From: Paracoccus litorisediminis
Lineage (GTDB): Bacteria; Pseudomonadota; Alphaproteobacteria; Rhodobacterales; Rhodobacteraceae
Reading direction: 5' to 3'
DNA: 64,000 bases
NCBI RefSeq assembly: GCF_009711205.1
Contig: NZ_WMIG01000006.1
Coordinates: forward strand, 156,240 to 220,239
The position numbers and the translations under genes are program-made. The notes under the pieces were generated by a model. It had not been told where the DNA came from and made no database searches. It was given only the letters and a program-made list of their open reading frames with translations. This document shows, piece after piece, positions 1-9,704 of this stretch (its first letter is position 1; each line of letters starts with the position of its first letter).

Positions 1-359
1 ATGATGACGCCATGCGCCGTGAAGATCTGGTCGTAGTGGTGGGCGTTCAGATAGCCTTCCGAGCCGTTGAAGGCGATGGCCTGCTGAAGCCGCATCATGA
101 TCGCGTCGGCAAAACCGCGCACGAACATGATCAGGCCAAGGATCATGTACATGATCCCGATCTTTTTGTGGTCCACCGAGGTGAACCATTCTTTCCAGAG
201 ATAACCCCAGAGCTTGTATTTGGTCAGCAGCGCGACCGTGGCCGCGCCGCCGAGCACCACGGCGACAAAGGTCGCCGCGACGATCGGCTCCTTCGGGATG
301 GCGTCCCAATTGAGACGCCCCAGAAGGAAGGTGGTTTCGACATTTGTAGGAATGGCCAT
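1..359 (-). CDS. cyoB: Cytochrome bo3 ubiquinol oxidase subunit I, N-terminal part (runs off window)
   Basis: The gene reads leftward and leaves the window; about 119 N-terminal residues are visible. CyoB is the haem/copper subunit that oxidises ubiquinol, reduces O2 to water and pumps protons across the inner membrane. The visible part has the family start: a first transmembrane segment, then the motif [15 protein letters not shown], which marks subunit I of haem-copper oxidases, and the ending [11 protein letters not shown], where the His is the usual low-spin haem ligand region. It starts 13 bases after the cyoA stop, so the two are one operon. cyoC and cyoD are expected just outside the window. 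Confidence 0.95.
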   Translation of the reverse strand, partial: MAIPTNVETTFLLGRLNWDAIPKEPIVAATFVAVVLGGAATVALLTKYKLWGYLWKEWFTSVDHKKIGIMYMILGLIMFVRGFADAIMMRLQQAIAFNGSEGYLNAHHYDQIFTAHGVI

Positions 360-372
360 CTGGGACTCCGGC

Positions 373-1584
373 TCAGAGTTGCTTGTCGACGGCGTCGGGT
401 CGCCGCGCGTCCTGGATGAGCCGGGGCATGCTCAGCCCCAGACCAAGGCGGTTGTCGGGGCGGGGCAAGGCAATGCCGCGCATCGGCGTCTGGTCGACGC
501 GGACGACCGGCTGCGACTGGCGCAGGTCCGAGAACATGCGTGCCGAATCCGCGGGGGTGCAGAAGCTGGTGACCATGAAGGGCTCTTGCCCCAGAACCGG
601 GCGGGCAAGGCCGCGACGGATTTCCTTGTCATGGGTCAGCTGGGCCATGTTGATGGTCCCGGCCAGGCCGGTGCCACCCTTGGCATCCAGCGCCATCATC
701 TCGGCCATGCAGATCTTACCTTCTTCGACGCACATGTTGACCACGCGGTCGAACAGTTCCGGATCGGTCTGCGCGAAGGTCATCGGCTTCACGTTCTCGG
801 TCGGTGCTTCGAGCTCAAGATATTTCGCACGGTCCAGCGTACCGCCAGCGGCACGGGCTTCGTCGACCCATTGGTCGAATTCGGCCTGATCAAGCGCATG
901 CGCCTTGAAGCGCATCCCCGAGAAGCCGTGGCCCGAATAATGCGAGGCAAGCCCCTGATATTCGCCGCCATGGTTGAAGACGCCGTGCAGCGTGGTCTCC
1001 ATGCCGGGCATTGCATAAAGCATGCCAGCCATGGCCGGGATGTAGAAGGCGTTCATCACCGAGGACGAGGTCAGGCTGAACTCGATCTCGCGGTTGACCG
1101 GGACAGCCAGCTCGTTGATCGAGGCGACACCTTGTTCCGGGTAGATGAACAGCCATTTCCAGTCCAGCGCGACGACCTCGACGCGGAACGGGTCCTGCTC
1201 CGGGACCGGTTCGCTTGCGCTTAGTCGGTCCAGCGGACGGTAGGGGTCCAGAAGATGCGTGCCGACCCAGGTCAGCGCGCCAAGGCAGATGATGATGATC
1301 AGCGGCGCAGCCCAGATCACCAGCTCGAACTTGGTCGAGTGGTCCCAATCGGGGCGATAGGGCGCGTTTTTGTTCGAGGCGCGGTAGCGCCAGGCGAACA
1401 GCACAATCAGCACCATCACCGGAATGATGATGATGAGCATCAGGCCGGTCGAGGCCAGAAGCAGATCCTTTTGGCGCTCCGCGATGTCGCCGGAGGGCTT
1501 GAGCACCTCCATCTTACAAGCGGAGAGCGCGAGAATAGCGGGGGCAAGCGCGAGAAAGCGCGCCAGTCGGGGGAGTATACGCAT
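373..1584 (-). CDS. cyoA: Cytochrome bo3 ubiquinol oxidase subunit II
   Basis: Subunit II of the quinol oxidase, 403 aa. The start at 1584 is chosen because TGAGGT lies just upstream and the protein then opens with a lipoprotein signal ending in LSAC, with Cys23 as the lipidated residue. Two membrane helices follow (about residues 40-105), then the periplasmic cupredoxin domain. The segment [16 protein letters not shown] replaces the CuA-binding loop of cytochrome c oxidases and lacks its cysteines, which identifies a quinol rather than a cytochrome c oxidase. The C-terminal extension after the cupredoxin domain is longer than in E. coli CyoA and low in recognisable motifs. A longer frame upstream of 1584 has no ribosome site and would bury the lipobox. 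Confidence 0.95.
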   Translation of the reverse strand: MRILPRLARFLALAPAILALSACKMEVLKPSGDIAERQKDLLLASTGLMLIIIIPVMVLIVLFAWRYRASNKNAPYRPDWDHSTKFELVIWAAPLIIIICLGALTWVGTHLLDPYRPLDRLSASEPVPEQDPFRVEVVALDWKWLFIYPEQGVASINELAVPVNREIEFSLTSSSVMNAFYIPAMAGMLYAMPGMETTLHGVFNHGGEYQGLASHYSGHGFSGMRFKAHALDQAEFDQWVDEARAAGGTLDRAKYLELEAPTENVKPMTFAQTDPELFDRVVNMCVEEGKICMAEMMALDAKGGTGLAGTINMAQLTHDKEIRRGLARPVLGQEPFMVTSFCTPADSARMFSDLRQSQPVVRVDQTPMRGIALPRPDNRLGLGLSMPRLIQDARRPDAVDKQL

Positions 1585-1793
1585 GAAAGCCGTAACCTCA
1601 GCTGAAGAGGGGGCGTAGGGAGGGGTAGATCGGCCACCCCCTAATGGTTCGGGTCCGCGACAGACATAGGACAATTTGCCACACCCTGCGCATCTTGAAC
1701 ATCTGCGTTGACCAGACGAAGAACGCCCCCACTATTGCCTTAAAGTCCCCTCGCCCCCCACGCTGTCGGGTGCCCCTGATAGGTCAGCTAGAC

Positions 1794-3098
1794 ATGTGCG
1801 CAGCTACGCCCTCCTCTTCCAACCTTCCTCGTGAGGCCGCCGGACATGATGTCCGCCCGTCCGACATCGCGGTCGGCGTGATCATCGGACGCTCGTCCGA
1901 GTTCTTCGACTTCTTCGTTTTCGCGATCGCTTCGGTCATCATCTTTCCGCATCGGTATTTTTCCTTTGCGGATCCGTTGACTGCGACGCTTTGGTCCTTC
2001 GCGGTCTTCGCGCTGGCCTTCCTTGCCCGCCCGCTGGGCACGGCCCTGTTTACCGTGATCGACCGCCGCTACGGCAAAGGCACCAAGCTGACGCTGTCGC
2101 TGATGATTCTTGGTACCTCGACCGTCGGCATGGGTCTGATCCCGTCCTACGACCAGATCGGCGCGGCCTCGATCGCGGTGCTCTGCCTGTTGCGAATCGG
2201 TCAGGGCATCGCCCTTGGCGGCGCATGGGACGGTCTGCCCTCGCTTCTGAACATGAACGCGCCGGAAGATCGTCGCGGTCTTTATGTCATGGCGCCGCAG
2301 CTTGGCGCGCCGGTCGGCCTGATCGTCGCCAGCCTGCTTTTCGCCTATCTCCTGTCGAACATGTCGCAGGAAGACTTCCTGAGCTGGGGCTGGCGCTACC
2401 CGTTCTTTGTGGCCTTCGCGATCAACGTCGTGGCGCTGTTCGCCCGTCTGCGCATCGTGGTCACCCCGGAATACGCGCAAGCCTTCGAGGATCATGAGCT
2501 TGAGCCGACCAGCTTCCGCGCGGCCATCGCCAATGACGGCCACACGATCCTTGTCGGGGCCTTCGTGCCGCTGGCCAGCTTTGCGCTGTTCCACATGGTC
2601 ACGGTCTTCCCGCTGTCCTGGATCTATCTCTACACCAACGAGACCCTGTCCAACTTCCTGGTGATCGAGGCGCTTGCCGCGGCCTGCGGCTTCCTCGCCA
2701 TCATCCTGTCGGGCGTGGTCGCCGACCATATCGGCCACCGCAAGCTGCTGTTCCGCTGCGCGGTCGCCATCGCGATCTTCAGCCTGTTCGCGCCGCTGCT
2801 GCTTTCGGGCAACCAGATCGGCGAGGCGGTCTACATGATCATCGGCTTCATCATCCTTGGCCTCAGCTTCGGCCAAAGCTCGGGTGCGGTCGCTTCGCTG
2901 TTCGAGCCGCGCCGCCGCTATACCGGCTCGGCCATCGTCTCGGATCTGGCATGGCTGTTCGGCGCGGGCTTCGCTCCGCTGGCGGCACTGGCGCTGTCCT
3001 CGTGGCTGGGCCTGCCGGCCGCCGGGCTTTACCTGCTGTCGGGTGCGCTTTGCACCATGGCGGCACTATGGTTCGCCCGTCAGTTGCGCCTGCGCTAA
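1794..3098 (+). CDS. MFS transporter divergent from cyoA
   Basis: A 434-residue inner-membrane transporter of the major facilitator superfamily, most like the metabolite:H+ symporter branch. It shows about 12 hydrophobic segments, the loop 2-3 motif DRRYGKGTKL and a second-half counterpart DHIGHRKLL. The start at 1794 is chosen for an AGGT ribosome site about 10 bases upstream; the frame stays open further upstream but that part is charged and has no membrane segment. It is transcribed away from cyoA across 209 bases that must hold both promoters. From memory, this pairing with cyo operons recurs in alphaproteobacteria. Substrate cannot be read from sequence; an organic acid or osmolyte is plausible. 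Confidence 0.85.
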   Translation: MCAATPSSSNLPREAAGHDVRPSDIAVGVIIGRSSEFFDFFVFAIASVIIFPHRYFSFADPLTATLWSFAVFALAFLARPLGTALFTVIDRRYGKGTKLTLSLMILGTSTVGMGLIPSYDQIGAASIAVLCLLRIGQGIALGGAWDGLPSLLNMNAPEDRRGLYVMAPQLGAPVGLIVASLLFAYLLSNMSQEDFLSWGWRYPFFVAFAINVVALFARLRIVVTPEYAQAFEDHELEPTSFRAAIANDGHTILVGAFVPLASFALFHMVTVFPLSWIYLYTNETLSNFLVIEALAAACGFLAIILSGVVADHIGHRKLLFRCAVAIAIFSLFAPLLLSGNQIGEAVYMIIGFIILGLSFGQSSGAVASLFEPRRRYTGSAIVSDLAWLFGAGFAPLAALALSSWLGLPAAGLYLLSGALCTMAALWFARQLRLR

Positions 3099-3121
3099 GC
3101 CGGTCCAATCGCAAAAATCAG

Positions 3122-3151
3122 AACGCCCGGTGTTCCGCACCGGGCGTTTTT
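3122..3151 (+). terminator. Rho-independent terminator of the MFS gene
   Basis: An 11-bp perfect stem (3122-3132 with 3138-3148) around a 5-base loop, followed by TTT, lies 23 bases after the MFS stop. The strong GC stem and T tract are the standard intrinsic terminator form. Confidence 0.9.
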
Positions 3152-3179
3152 CATTGAAATCACCGCGTCCACGCCCTAT

Positions 3180-3203
3180 CTATCTAGCCAGATAGCTAGC
3201 TAG
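3180..3203. promoter_or_regulatory. Palindromic operator before the toxin-antitoxin pair
   Basis: CTATCT-AGCC-AGATAG (3180-3195) is a perfect inverted repeat. It overlaps a second perfect palindrome TAGCTAGCTA (3193-3202), ending 12 bases before the antitoxin ATG. Phd/YefM antitoxins usually repress their own operon through such palindromes, so this is the likely binding site. The AT-rich stretch stands out in GC-rich surroundings. Confidence 0.65.
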
Positions 3204-3214
3204 TTGAGGTCGCC

Positions 3215-3463
3215 ATGTGGACGCTTCAAGACGCCAAGAACCGTTTCTCGGCCGTAGTCGAGGCTGCCATGTCCGGCCAGCCGCAACAGGTCACCCGTCG
3301 CGGCAAGCCCGCGGTCGTCGTGCTGTCTGCGGCGGAATATGACCGGATGCGGGCGGCAGCGGCGGAAAATCGCGGCTCGTTCATCGCGCATCTGCTGGAT
3401 TTTCCGGGTGTTGCCCCCGAGACCCCGCGCCAGACCGTCCGGCCGCGCGATGTCCAGTTCTGA
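3215..3463 (+). CDS. Antitoxin, Phd/YefM family
   Basis: An 82-residue antitoxin expected to bind DNA through its N-terminal half and neutralise the adjacent PIN toxin through its C-terminal tail. The N-terminus MWTLQDAKNRFSAVVEAA, then RRGKPAVVVLSAAEYDRM, is the classic Phd/YefM fold pattern. The ATG has GAGGT a few bases upstream. The toxin gene begins 3 bases after this stop, giving the usual antitoxin-first order. It is probably autoregulated through the palindromes just upstream. The pair sits between two convergent-looking housekeeping units, a typical spot for a mobile TA module. Confidence 0.93.
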   Translation: MWTLQDAKNRFSAVVEAAMSGQPQQVTRRGKPAVVVLSAAEYDRMRAAAAENRGSFIAHLLDFPGVAPETPRQTVRPRDVQF

Positions 3464-3466
3464 TTC

Positions 3467-3883
3467 ATGCTGATTCTTGACACCAATGTCCTGTCGGCGC
3501 TGCGCCGCCCCGAGCGCAGCCCCGATGTCGCCGCATGGCTGACCCGTCAGGACGAATCGCAGCTTTACCTGTCAGTGGTGACGCTGGGAGAGATCGAGCG
3601 CGGCATTGCCCGGCAAGAAGAGGTGAACCCGCCCTTTGCCCGCGACCTGCGGGACTGGCTGACACGCACGGTAACGCTGTTTGCCGATCGCCTGCTGCCC
3701 TTCACCGCGACCGAGGCACAAATCTGGGGCAGGCTTTCCGCCCGGATCGGTCATGATGGCGCCGATCTGCTGATCGCGGCCACCGCCCTGGCCCATGACG
3801 CGACGGTGGTGACGGGGAATGTGGCGGATTTCCGCCCCTCGGGTTGCCGGATTCTGGACCCTTTCGTTCCACACGCGGTCTGA
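3467..3883 (+). CDS. PIN-domain ribonuclease toxin (VapC/FitB type)
   Basis: A 138-residue PIN-domain toxin, predicted Mg-dependent RNase. The acidic cluster is intact: Asp5 in LILDTNVLSAL, Glu43 in TLGEIERGIA, Asp near 98 in GADLLIAATA and Asp near 117 in VTGNVADF. Length is normal for the family. It follows the antitoxin by 3 bases and is surely cotranscribed. The combination of a Phd-type antitoxin with a PIN toxin of the FitB/VapC branch is common in alphaproteobacteria. RNA target is unknown; VapC toxins often cut tRNA anticodon loops or the 23S sarcin-ricin loop. Confidence 0.93.
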   Translation: MLILDTNVLSALRRPERSPDVAAWLTRQDESQLYLSVVTLGEIERGIARQEEVNPPFARDLRDWLTRTVTLFADRLLPFTATEAQIWGRLSARIGHDGADLLIAATALAHDATVVTGNVADFRPSGCRILDPFVPHAV

Positions 3884-4049
3884 ATCGCCGCAATTCGGGC
3901 GATGATTTCCCGGAACCCCTGCGGCTTGCGGAACATTATCATGGCTATCCGCGCCGCAGGGATATGCATATGCTTATTTTCCCGGCCCCCTTAATTCCGC
4001 CGGCCGATATGAATACTCCTATGGTCCCGTCCACTGCCGGAGAAGCGTC

Positions 4050-5438
4050 ATGGCGCTCGTATTCATCAACCTGATCGTATTCATAGCCCTGTTATTCGCG
4101 ATCCATCAGTTGCAGACGCGTGATCTGTCGCTGTCGGTCAGGGTCTTCATCGCCCTTGTCATCGGGACGCTGTTCGGCGTCGCGCTACAGATGCTGTATG
4201 GCTCGGGCTCCGAAACGATCAAGCAGACGATCAGCTGGATCAACATCGTCGGCAACGGCTATGTGCAGTTGCTGCAGATGATCGTCATGCCGCTGGTCTT
4301 TGTCGCCATCCTGAATGCGGTGTCGAAGCTGCATGACGCCTCGGCGCTGGGGCGGATCTCGGTGCTGACGCTGGGCACGCTTCTGCTGACCACGGCGATT
4401 GCCGCGCTGGTCGGGGTTATCATGGTTCTCAGCTTTGGCCTGACCGCCGAGGGGCTGGCCCATGGCGTGGCGGAAAGCGCCCGGCTTGAGACGCTGAACA
4501 CCACCTATGCACCCAAGGTCGCCGACCTGACGGTTCCGCAGCTGATCCTGTCCTTCATCCCGAAAAACCCCTTCGCCGATCTGACCGGTGCCAATCCGAC
4601 CTCGATCATTTCGGTCGTGGTCTTTGCCGCCTTCCTTGGCGCGGCGGCCATCCGGCTGGTCAACCGTGACCCCGAAAAAGGCCACCGCCTGATCGCATTT
4701 ATCGACCTGATGCAAGCCTGGATCACCCAGCTGGTGCGGCTGATCATGGCGCTGACCCCCTTCGGTGTCATGGCGCTGATGACCAAGATGGCCGCGACCT
4801 CGAATGCGGGGGACATCTTCAACCTCGGCAAGTTCGTGATCGCGTCCTATATCGGGCTGGGCATCATGTTCGGGGTCCACGCGATCCTTCTGACCCTGAC
4901 CGGCGTCAATCCGGTGACCTTCTTCAAGAAGGTTCTACCCGCGCTGACCTTCGCCTTTTCCAGCCGTTCCAGCGCCGCATCGATCCCGCTGAACGTCGAG
5001 ATCCAGACCCGCCGTCTGGGCGTGCCGCAGACCATCGCGTCTTTTGCCGCGTCCTTCGGGGCGACGATCGGGCAGAATGGCTGTGCCGGGCTTTACCCGG
5101 CGATGCTGGCCGTCATGGTCGCGCCGACCGTGGGCATCAACCCGCTGGACCCGGCATGGATCGCCACGCTGGTCGCCATCGTCACGCTGAGTTCCGCCGG
5201 GGTCGCTGGCGTCGGCGGCGGAGCGACGATGGCCGCGCTGATCGTCCTGCCCGCCATGGGTCTGCCGGTCACGCTGGTCGCGCTGCTGATCTCGGTCGAG
5301 CCGCTGATCGACATGGGCCGCACCGCGCTGAACGTGAACGGCTCGATGACCGCCGGCACCATCACCTCGCAGATCCTTGGCCAGACCGACCGCGAGATCA
5401 TGGCAAGCGAGGACCACGGCGAGCTGCAGAACGCCTGA
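4050..5438 (+). CDS. tcyP: L-cystine / dicarboxylate:cation symporter (TcyP type)
   Basis: A 462-residue inner-membrane symporter of the DAACS family, the same length as E. coli YdjN/TcyP (about 463). It has the serine-rich reentrant loop [16 protein letters not shown] and, near the end, the region [15 protein letters not shown] corresponding to the substrate and Na+ binding segment of glutamate transporter homologues. The cystine branch is favoured by overall similarity to TcyP, whereas C4-dicarboxylate DctA proteins have a different serine loop. It stands alone, 166 bases after the toxin gene, in front of a hairpin shared with the convergent SDR gene. Confidence 0.85.
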   Translation: MALVFINLIVFIALLFAIHQLQTRDLSLSVRVFIALVIGTLFGVALQMLYGSGSETIKQTISWINIVGNGYVQLLQMIVMPLVFVAILNAVSKLHDASALGRISVLTLGTLLLTTAIAALVGVIMVLSFGLTAEGLAHGVAESARLETLNTTYAPKVADLTVPQLILSFIPKNPFADLTGANPTSIISVVVFAAFLGAAAIRLVNRDPEKGHRLIAFIDLMQAWITQLVRLIMALTPFGVMALMTKMAATSNAGDIFNLGKFVIASYIGLGIMFGVHAILLTLTGVNPVTFFKKVLPALTFAFSSRSSAASIPLNVEIQTRRLGVPQTIASFAASFGATIGQNGCAGLYPAMLAVMVAPTVGINPLDPAWIATLVAIVTLSSAGVAGVGGGATMAALIVLPAMGLPVTLVALLISVEPLIDMGRTALNVNGSMTAGTITSQILGQTDREIMASEDHGELQNA

Positions 5439-5448
5439 TCACGCCTTG

Positions 5449-5471
5449 CGGCAGGGGATCATCCCCTGCCG
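5449..5471. terminator. Hairpin between convergent genes
   Basis: Perfect 11-bp inverted repeat CGGCAGGGGAT / ATCCCCTGCCG around a single base, in the 20-base gap between the symporter and the convergent SDR gene and reaching into the SDR 3' end. There is no T tract, so it may work as a weak bidirectional terminator or as 3' end protection. Confidence 0.55.
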
Positions 5472-6193
5472 TAAAGCGGCATCGTCCGCGGCATGATGGT
5501 CAGGAAAGGCACCATCACCTCCAGCGGCATCACCGCCAGATCCGCCACCTGACGGGCCAGCAGCCCGACATCCATGCGCGACTCGATCGCCGTCGTGCCA
5601 TTGGCCTGCGGCACACCCTGAGACATGCGGTCGGTGCGCGCGGTCGCGGCATTGCCGATATCGATCTGGCTGACCGCAATTCCGAAATCCCGGCAATCAA
5701 GGATCAGACTTTTCGTCAGCCCGGTGATCCCGTGTTTCGAGGCGGTATAGGCCAGGCTGTGCGGACGCGGACCGTAGGCCGAGACCGAACCATTGTTGAT
5801 GATGCGCCCGCCCTGCGGGTCCTGCGCCTTCATCATCGCCACGGCGGCCTGCGCGCAGAAGATCGGCCCGGTCAGGTTGGTGGCGATGACCGTGGCCAGA
5901 TCCTCGGGTGGCAGGGTCTCGAACGGAACGGCGGGGGTGTTGGTGCCGGCATTGTTGAACAGCAGATCGACCCGACCATATTCGTCCTTGGCGGCGGCAA
6001 ACAGCGCCGCGACCGAGGCCGGATCGGCCACGTCGGTCGGAACCGGCAAGCCCCCTCCGGCCAGACGCGCGGTTTCCTCAAGGGCATCCTGACGGCGACC
6101 GGCCAGGACCAAGGACCAGCCGCGCCCTGCCAATTCGACAGCAACTGCCCGCCCGATGCCGCTACCGGCACCGGTGATGACTGCAACCTGCAT
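5459..6193 (-). CDS. SDR-family oxidoreductase, last gene of sugar-diacid cluster
   Basis: A 244-residue classical short-chain dehydrogenase. It has the cofactor motif TGAGSGIG at residue 7, NNAG near 83, and the catalytic Ser and Tyr-x-x-x-Lys in YTASKHG. It is the final gene of a long leftward run beginning at 17948 and lies 10 bases after the hydroxyacid dehydrogenase, so it should oxidise or reduce an intermediate of the same pathway. A hexuronate, aldonate or tartronate-semialdehyde type substrate would fit, but nothing in the sequence decides this. Confidence 0.85.
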   Translation of the reverse strand: MQVAVITGAGSGIGRAVAVELAGRGWSLVLAGRRQDALEETARLAGGGLPVPTDVADPASVAALFAAAKDEYGRVDLLFNNAGTNTPAVPFETLPPEDLATVIATNLTGPIFCAQAAVAMMKAQDPQGGRIINNGSVSAYGPRPHSLAYTASKHGITGLTKSLILDCRDFGIAVSQIDIGNAATARTDRMSQGVPQANGTTAIESRMDVGLLARQVADLAVMPLEVMVPFLTIMPRTMPLYGRG

Positions 6194-6203
6194 TCGGATT
6201 CTC

Positions 6204-7154
6204 CTAGTTGACCGGTGTCAGCAAAGGCTGCCCGGCATAATGCGCGGCCAGATTGTCGACGACCAGCTGGGACATCTTGTCCCGGGTCTCGACCGTGCCG
6301 CTGGCATGGTGCGGATACAGAACGACGTTCGAAAGTTTCCCGAAACGCGGATCGGGATTCGGCTCATTCAGGAATACATCCAGCCCGGCCGAGCCCAGCC
6401 GCCCGCTTTCCAGCGCATCAAGCAGCGCGGATTCGTCCACCACCGAGCCGCGCGAGATATTGATGAAGCTGCCTTCCGGCCCCAGCGCGTCCAGCGCAGC
6501 AGCCGAGACCAGATGCGCCGTTTCCGGACCACCCGAGGCGGCGGCGATCAGCACATCAGACCAGCCCGCCATTTCGATCACGTCTCCGAAATACTGGTAG
6601 GGCACGCCGGGTTTCGGCGCGCGGCCATAATAGCCGATCTCCATCCCCAATGCCGCGCAGCGCTTGGCGATGGCGGCGCCGATCCGGCCCAGACCGACGA
6701 TACCGACCTTGCGCCCCGAGGTGGTGCGGGTCAGCGGCAGCATCCCCTTGCGACCCCAGTCACCCGAGCGGACATAGGCATCGCCCACCACTAGATTGCG
6801 GCGCACGGCCAGCATCAGAAGGATCGCGATATCGGCCACGTCATCGGTCAGCACGTCGGGCGTATTGGTGAAGCGGATGCCACGGCGGGTCATCGCGTCC
6901 ACGTCCAGCGTCTCATACCCGACCGAGGAGCAGGCAGCGATCTGCAGATGCGGCAGCCGCGTCAGGAAGGCGTCATCGGCGGGGAAATGGCCATTGCTGA
7001 CCATGGCCGTGCAGGTTTCGCCAGCCTTGTCGATGAGGGCCTCACGCTCGACGGTGTCGGTCAACTTATACAGCGGAAAGACGTTGTAGGTATCTTCGAG
7101 AATCGCCAGTTTCTCTGGCCGGATCGGGGTGCAGACAAGAACATTCTGTTTCAT
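6204..7154 (-). CDS. D-2-hydroxyacid dehydrogenase (glyoxylate/hydroxypyruvate reductase-like)
   Basis: A 316-residue NAD(P)-dependent D-isomer 2-hydroxyacid dehydrogenase. The nucleotide motif [13 protein letters not shown] sits near residue 150. The catalytic triad is present: Arg in [10 protein letters not shown], Glu in FLNEPNPD and His in LYPHHASG. The ATG overlaps the stop of the upstream ABC ATPase gene by 4 bases, so the genes are translationally coupled. In a galactarate/glucarate pathway the expected reductase step is tartronate semialdehyde to D-glycerate. That role is inference; in enteric bacteria it is done by GarR, from a different family. Confidence 0.85.
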   Translation of the reverse strand: MKQNVLVCTPIRPEKLAILEDTYNVFPLYKLTDTVEREALIDKAGETCTAMVSNGHFPADDAFLTRLPHLQIAACSSVGYETLDVDAMTRRGIRFTNTPDVLTDDVADIAILLMLAVRRNLVVGDAYVRSGDWGRKGMLPLTRTTSGRKVGIVGLGRIGAAIAKRCAALGMEIGYYGRAPKPGVPYQYFGDVIEMAGWSDVLIAAASGGPETAHLVSAAALDALGPEGSFINISRGSVVDESALLDALESGRLGSAGLDVFLNEPNPDPRFGKLSNVVLYPHHASGTVETRDKMSQLVVDNLAAHYAGQPLLTPVN

Positions 7155-8782
7155 GCGGGAACAAGTCCTTCTGACAGGCGGATCGCGCGTCGCGCCGCCT
7201 GAACTTCGGGGTCGGGATCAAGCGAGGCAGCCAGCAGCGCCCGCGTATAGGGCTGAAGCGGATGGTCGAAAATCTGGCCGGTCGGACCTTCCTCGACGAT
7301 CTCACCGGATTTCATGACGATGACCCGGTCGGCAAAGTCGCGAACCACCGGCAGATCATGGGCAATGAACAGATAGGACAGGCCCAGATCACGGCGCAGC
7401 CCGTCCAGCAGCTCGATCACCTGCGCTTGGATCGACACGTCCAGCGCCGAAACCGCCTCATCGCAGATGATCAGCTTGGGTTCCAAGGCCAGCGCGCGGG
7501 CGATGGCGATGCGTTGGCGCTGCCCGCCCGAGAATTGGTGCGGATAACGCCGCGCCATGTCGGGTTGCAGGCCCACCTGCACCAGCAGTTCCGCGACGCG
7601 TTCCTTCCAGCGGGCTTTCGGCAGGATTTCGGGATGGACGACCCATGCTTCCGAGATGATCTGATAGACCGTCATCCGCGGATTCAGCGATTGCGTCGGG
7701 TCTTGGAAGACCATCTGGATATCGCGACGGATCGCAAAGATCTCCTTCGGCGACATCTGCAGCAGGTCACGGCCCTTCCAGATCACCTTGCCGCCGCTGG
7801 GCTCATCCAGACGCAGGATGGCCCGCGCCATGGTCGACTTGCCCGAGCCGGATTCGCCCACGATGGCCACGGTCTCGCCCGGCATGATGGTGAAGCTTGC
7901 ACCCTTCAGCGCTTGGAAGCCGCCGTAATGCTGCTGCAAGCGTTCGACACGCAACAGAGGCTCGCCCTTGCGGTCGCCCTCTTCCCGCGTTTCACCCTTG
8001 CCGGGAGCGGCGTCGATCAGGCGCTTGGTATAGGGATGCTTGGGGTTGCGATAGACCTCGGCGGCCTCCCCGCTTTCAACGACCTCACCACGGTTCATCA
8101 CCACGACGCGGTCGGCGATCTCGGCCACGACACCCAGATCATGGGTGATCAGCAGCAGACCCATGCCGGTTTCCTGCTGCAATTCCTCCAGCAAGGCCAG
8201 CACCTGCGCCTGCACCGTCACGTCCAGCGCGGTGGTCGGCTCATCCGCGATCAGGATGTCGGGCTTCAGCGCCAGTGCCATTGCGATCATCAGACGTTGC
8301 CGCTGCCCGCCCGAGAACTCATGCGGGTATTTGCCCATCGCGGCTTCGGGATCGGTGATGCCGACGCGCTTCAGCAGTTCCAGCGTGCGTGCCCGCGCCT
8401 TGTCGGCGGGCACATCATGGACGCGCATGATCTCGCAGATCTGCCAGCCGACGGTATAGACCGGGTTCAGATGGCTCAGCGGGTCCTGAAAGATCATCGC
8501 GATGCGCTTGCCGTTCAGGCTGCGGCGCTGCTCATCCGTCATCTTCAGCAGGTCGCGGCCCTCGAACAGGACCTCGCCCGATTTGATCTCGCCCGGCGGC
8601 ATGTCGATCAGGTTCATGATCGTCGAGGCCGAGACGGATTTGCCCGAACCGGATTCGCCCAAGATTGCCAGCGTCTCGCCCCGGTCCAGATGCCAGCTGA
8701 CATTGCGGACAGCGCTGACGGTTCCGGCGGCGGTGTGGAAATCGACCGAAAGGTTGCGGACCTCAAGCAGATGATCAGCCAT
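7151..8782 (-). CDS. Dipeptide/oligopeptide-type ABC transporter, fused double ATPase
   Basis: A 543-residue protein with two complete ABC domains in tandem, the DppD-DppF fusion form. Domain 1 has the Walker A GESGSGKS, signature FSGGQRQRLMIAMAL and Walker B ILIADEPTTAL. Domain 2 has GESGSGKSTMARAIL, signature FSGGQRQRIAIARAL and LIICDEAVSALD. The start at 8782 is chosen because GGGAGG lies upstream; it overlaps the preceding permease gene by 8 bases. It powers import through the two permeases encoded just before it. Because every neighbour is a sugar-acid enzyme, the cargo is probably an acid sugar or its oligomer rather than a peptide. Confidence 0.93.
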   Translation of the reverse strand: MADHLLEVRNLSVDFHTAAGTVSAVRNVSWHLDRGETLAILGESGSGKSVSASTIMNLIDMPPGEIKSGEVLFEGRDLLKMTDEQRRSLNGKRIAMIFQDPLSHLNPVYTVGWQICEIMRVHDVPADKARARTLELLKRVGITDPEAAMGKYPHEFSGGQRQRLMIAMALALKPDILIADEPTTALDVTVQAQVLALLEELQQETGMGLLLITHDLGVVAEIADRVVVMNRGEVVESGEAAEVYRNPKHPYTKRLIDAAPGKGETREEGDRKGEPLLRVERLQQHYGGFQALKGASFTIMPGETVAIVGESGSGKSTMARAILRLDEPSGGKVIWKGRDLLQMSPKEIFAIRRDIQMVFQDPTQSLNPRMTVYQIISEAWVVHPEILPKARWKERVAELLVQVGLQPDMARRYPHQFSGGQRQRIAIARALALEPKLIICDEAVSALDVSIQAQVIELLDGLRRDLGLSYLFIAHDLPVVRDFADRVIVMKSGEIVEEGPTGQIFDHPLQPYTRALLAASLDPDPEVQAARRAIRLSEGLVPA

Positions 8783-9701
8783 TCTTGCGGCCTCCCATTT
8801 CAAGGCGCCAGCGCTGCACCGGATCAAGCGCGATCCGCATCCAAGCCGACAGAAGGTTCAGCGAAAGCGTGGTCAGGATGATCGCCAGACCCGGCCAGAA
8901 GGACAGCCACCATGCGTTCGTGAGGTACGGACGGCCCTGGCTGACCATCAGGCCCCAGGTGATCTCGGGCGGTTGGATGCCGATACCCAGGAAGGACAGC
9001 GAGCTTTCCGCCAGCATGACAAAGGCGAAATCCAGCGTAGCAATGGTGATCAGCGTCGGCAGCACCACGGGCAGGATATGGCGGAAGACGATGCGCATAT
9101 CCGAGGTGCCCATGACGCGGGCGGCCGAGATGAACATGCGCTCGCGCACTTCCAGAACCTCGGCGCGGGTGGTGCGCAGATAGATCGGGATGCGGGTGAT
9201 CGCCAGAACCAGCACGATATTCGCAACTGAAGGTTCCAGCATATACAGCACGATCACCGCCAAAAGCAGCGACGGGAAGGACATGATCACATCGCCAAGG
9301 CGCATGATCGCGCCGCTCCAGCGCGAGCGCGAATAGCCCGCGACCAGCCCCAGCGACGAGCCGATGATCATCGAACAGATCACTGCGCCTGCGGCGACCG
9401 CCATGGTGTTTTGCGCCGCGACAATGATGCGCGGCAGCAGCGGGCGGCCCAGTTGGTCCGCGCCGAGGATGTAAAGGAAGCCGCGCGCCAGCTCGAACGG
9501 GGGCGCATTGCGGCCGCGCAGGTTCTGGCGTGTCGCCTCATCCGACAGCCAGATCGGGCCGAAGATCGCGCAAAGCACGACAACCAGCAGGAACAGCGCG
9601 GCGAAGAAGGCGAATTTATCGGCCCAGAGCAATCGGATGAAGGTTCCGAAGCGTCCGCGCTCTTTCTGGGTGGTCGTTGTGTTGGTTTGGCTCATGGTCA
9701 T
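8775..9701 (-). CDS. ABC transporter permease, DppC type
   Basis: A 308-residue inner-membrane permease with the N-terminal OppC-type segment (first membrane helix around residues 30-50), then a binding-protein-dependent transport domain. The cytoplasmic EAA loop, the contact with the ATPase, is visible as EVLEVRERMFISAARVMG. It begins 3 bases after the DppB stop and overlaps the ATPase start. A second ATG two codons later is an equally possible start. Confidence 0.9.
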   Translation of the reverse strand: MTMSQTNTTTTQKERGRFGTFIRLLWADKFAFFAALFLLVVVLCAIFGPIWLSDEATRQNLRGRNAPPFELARGFLYILGADQLGRPLLPRIIVAAQNTMAVAAGAVICSMIIGSSLGLVAGYSRSRWSGAIMRLGDVIMSFPSLLLAVIVLYMLEPSVANIVLVLAITRIPIYLRTTRAEVLEVRERMFISAARVMGTSDMRIVFRHILPVVLPTLITIATLDFAFVMLAESSLSFLGIGIQPPEITWGLMVSQGRPYLTNAWWLSFWPGLAIILTTLSLNLLSAWMRIALDPVQRWRLEMGGRKNG

Positions 9702-9704
9702 GAC

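Noticed and set aside
373..1674. Longer cyoA start at 1674
   Set aside because: It would place 30 extra residues before a lipoprotein signal and has no ribosome site; 1584 has TGAGGT and gives a proper lipobox.
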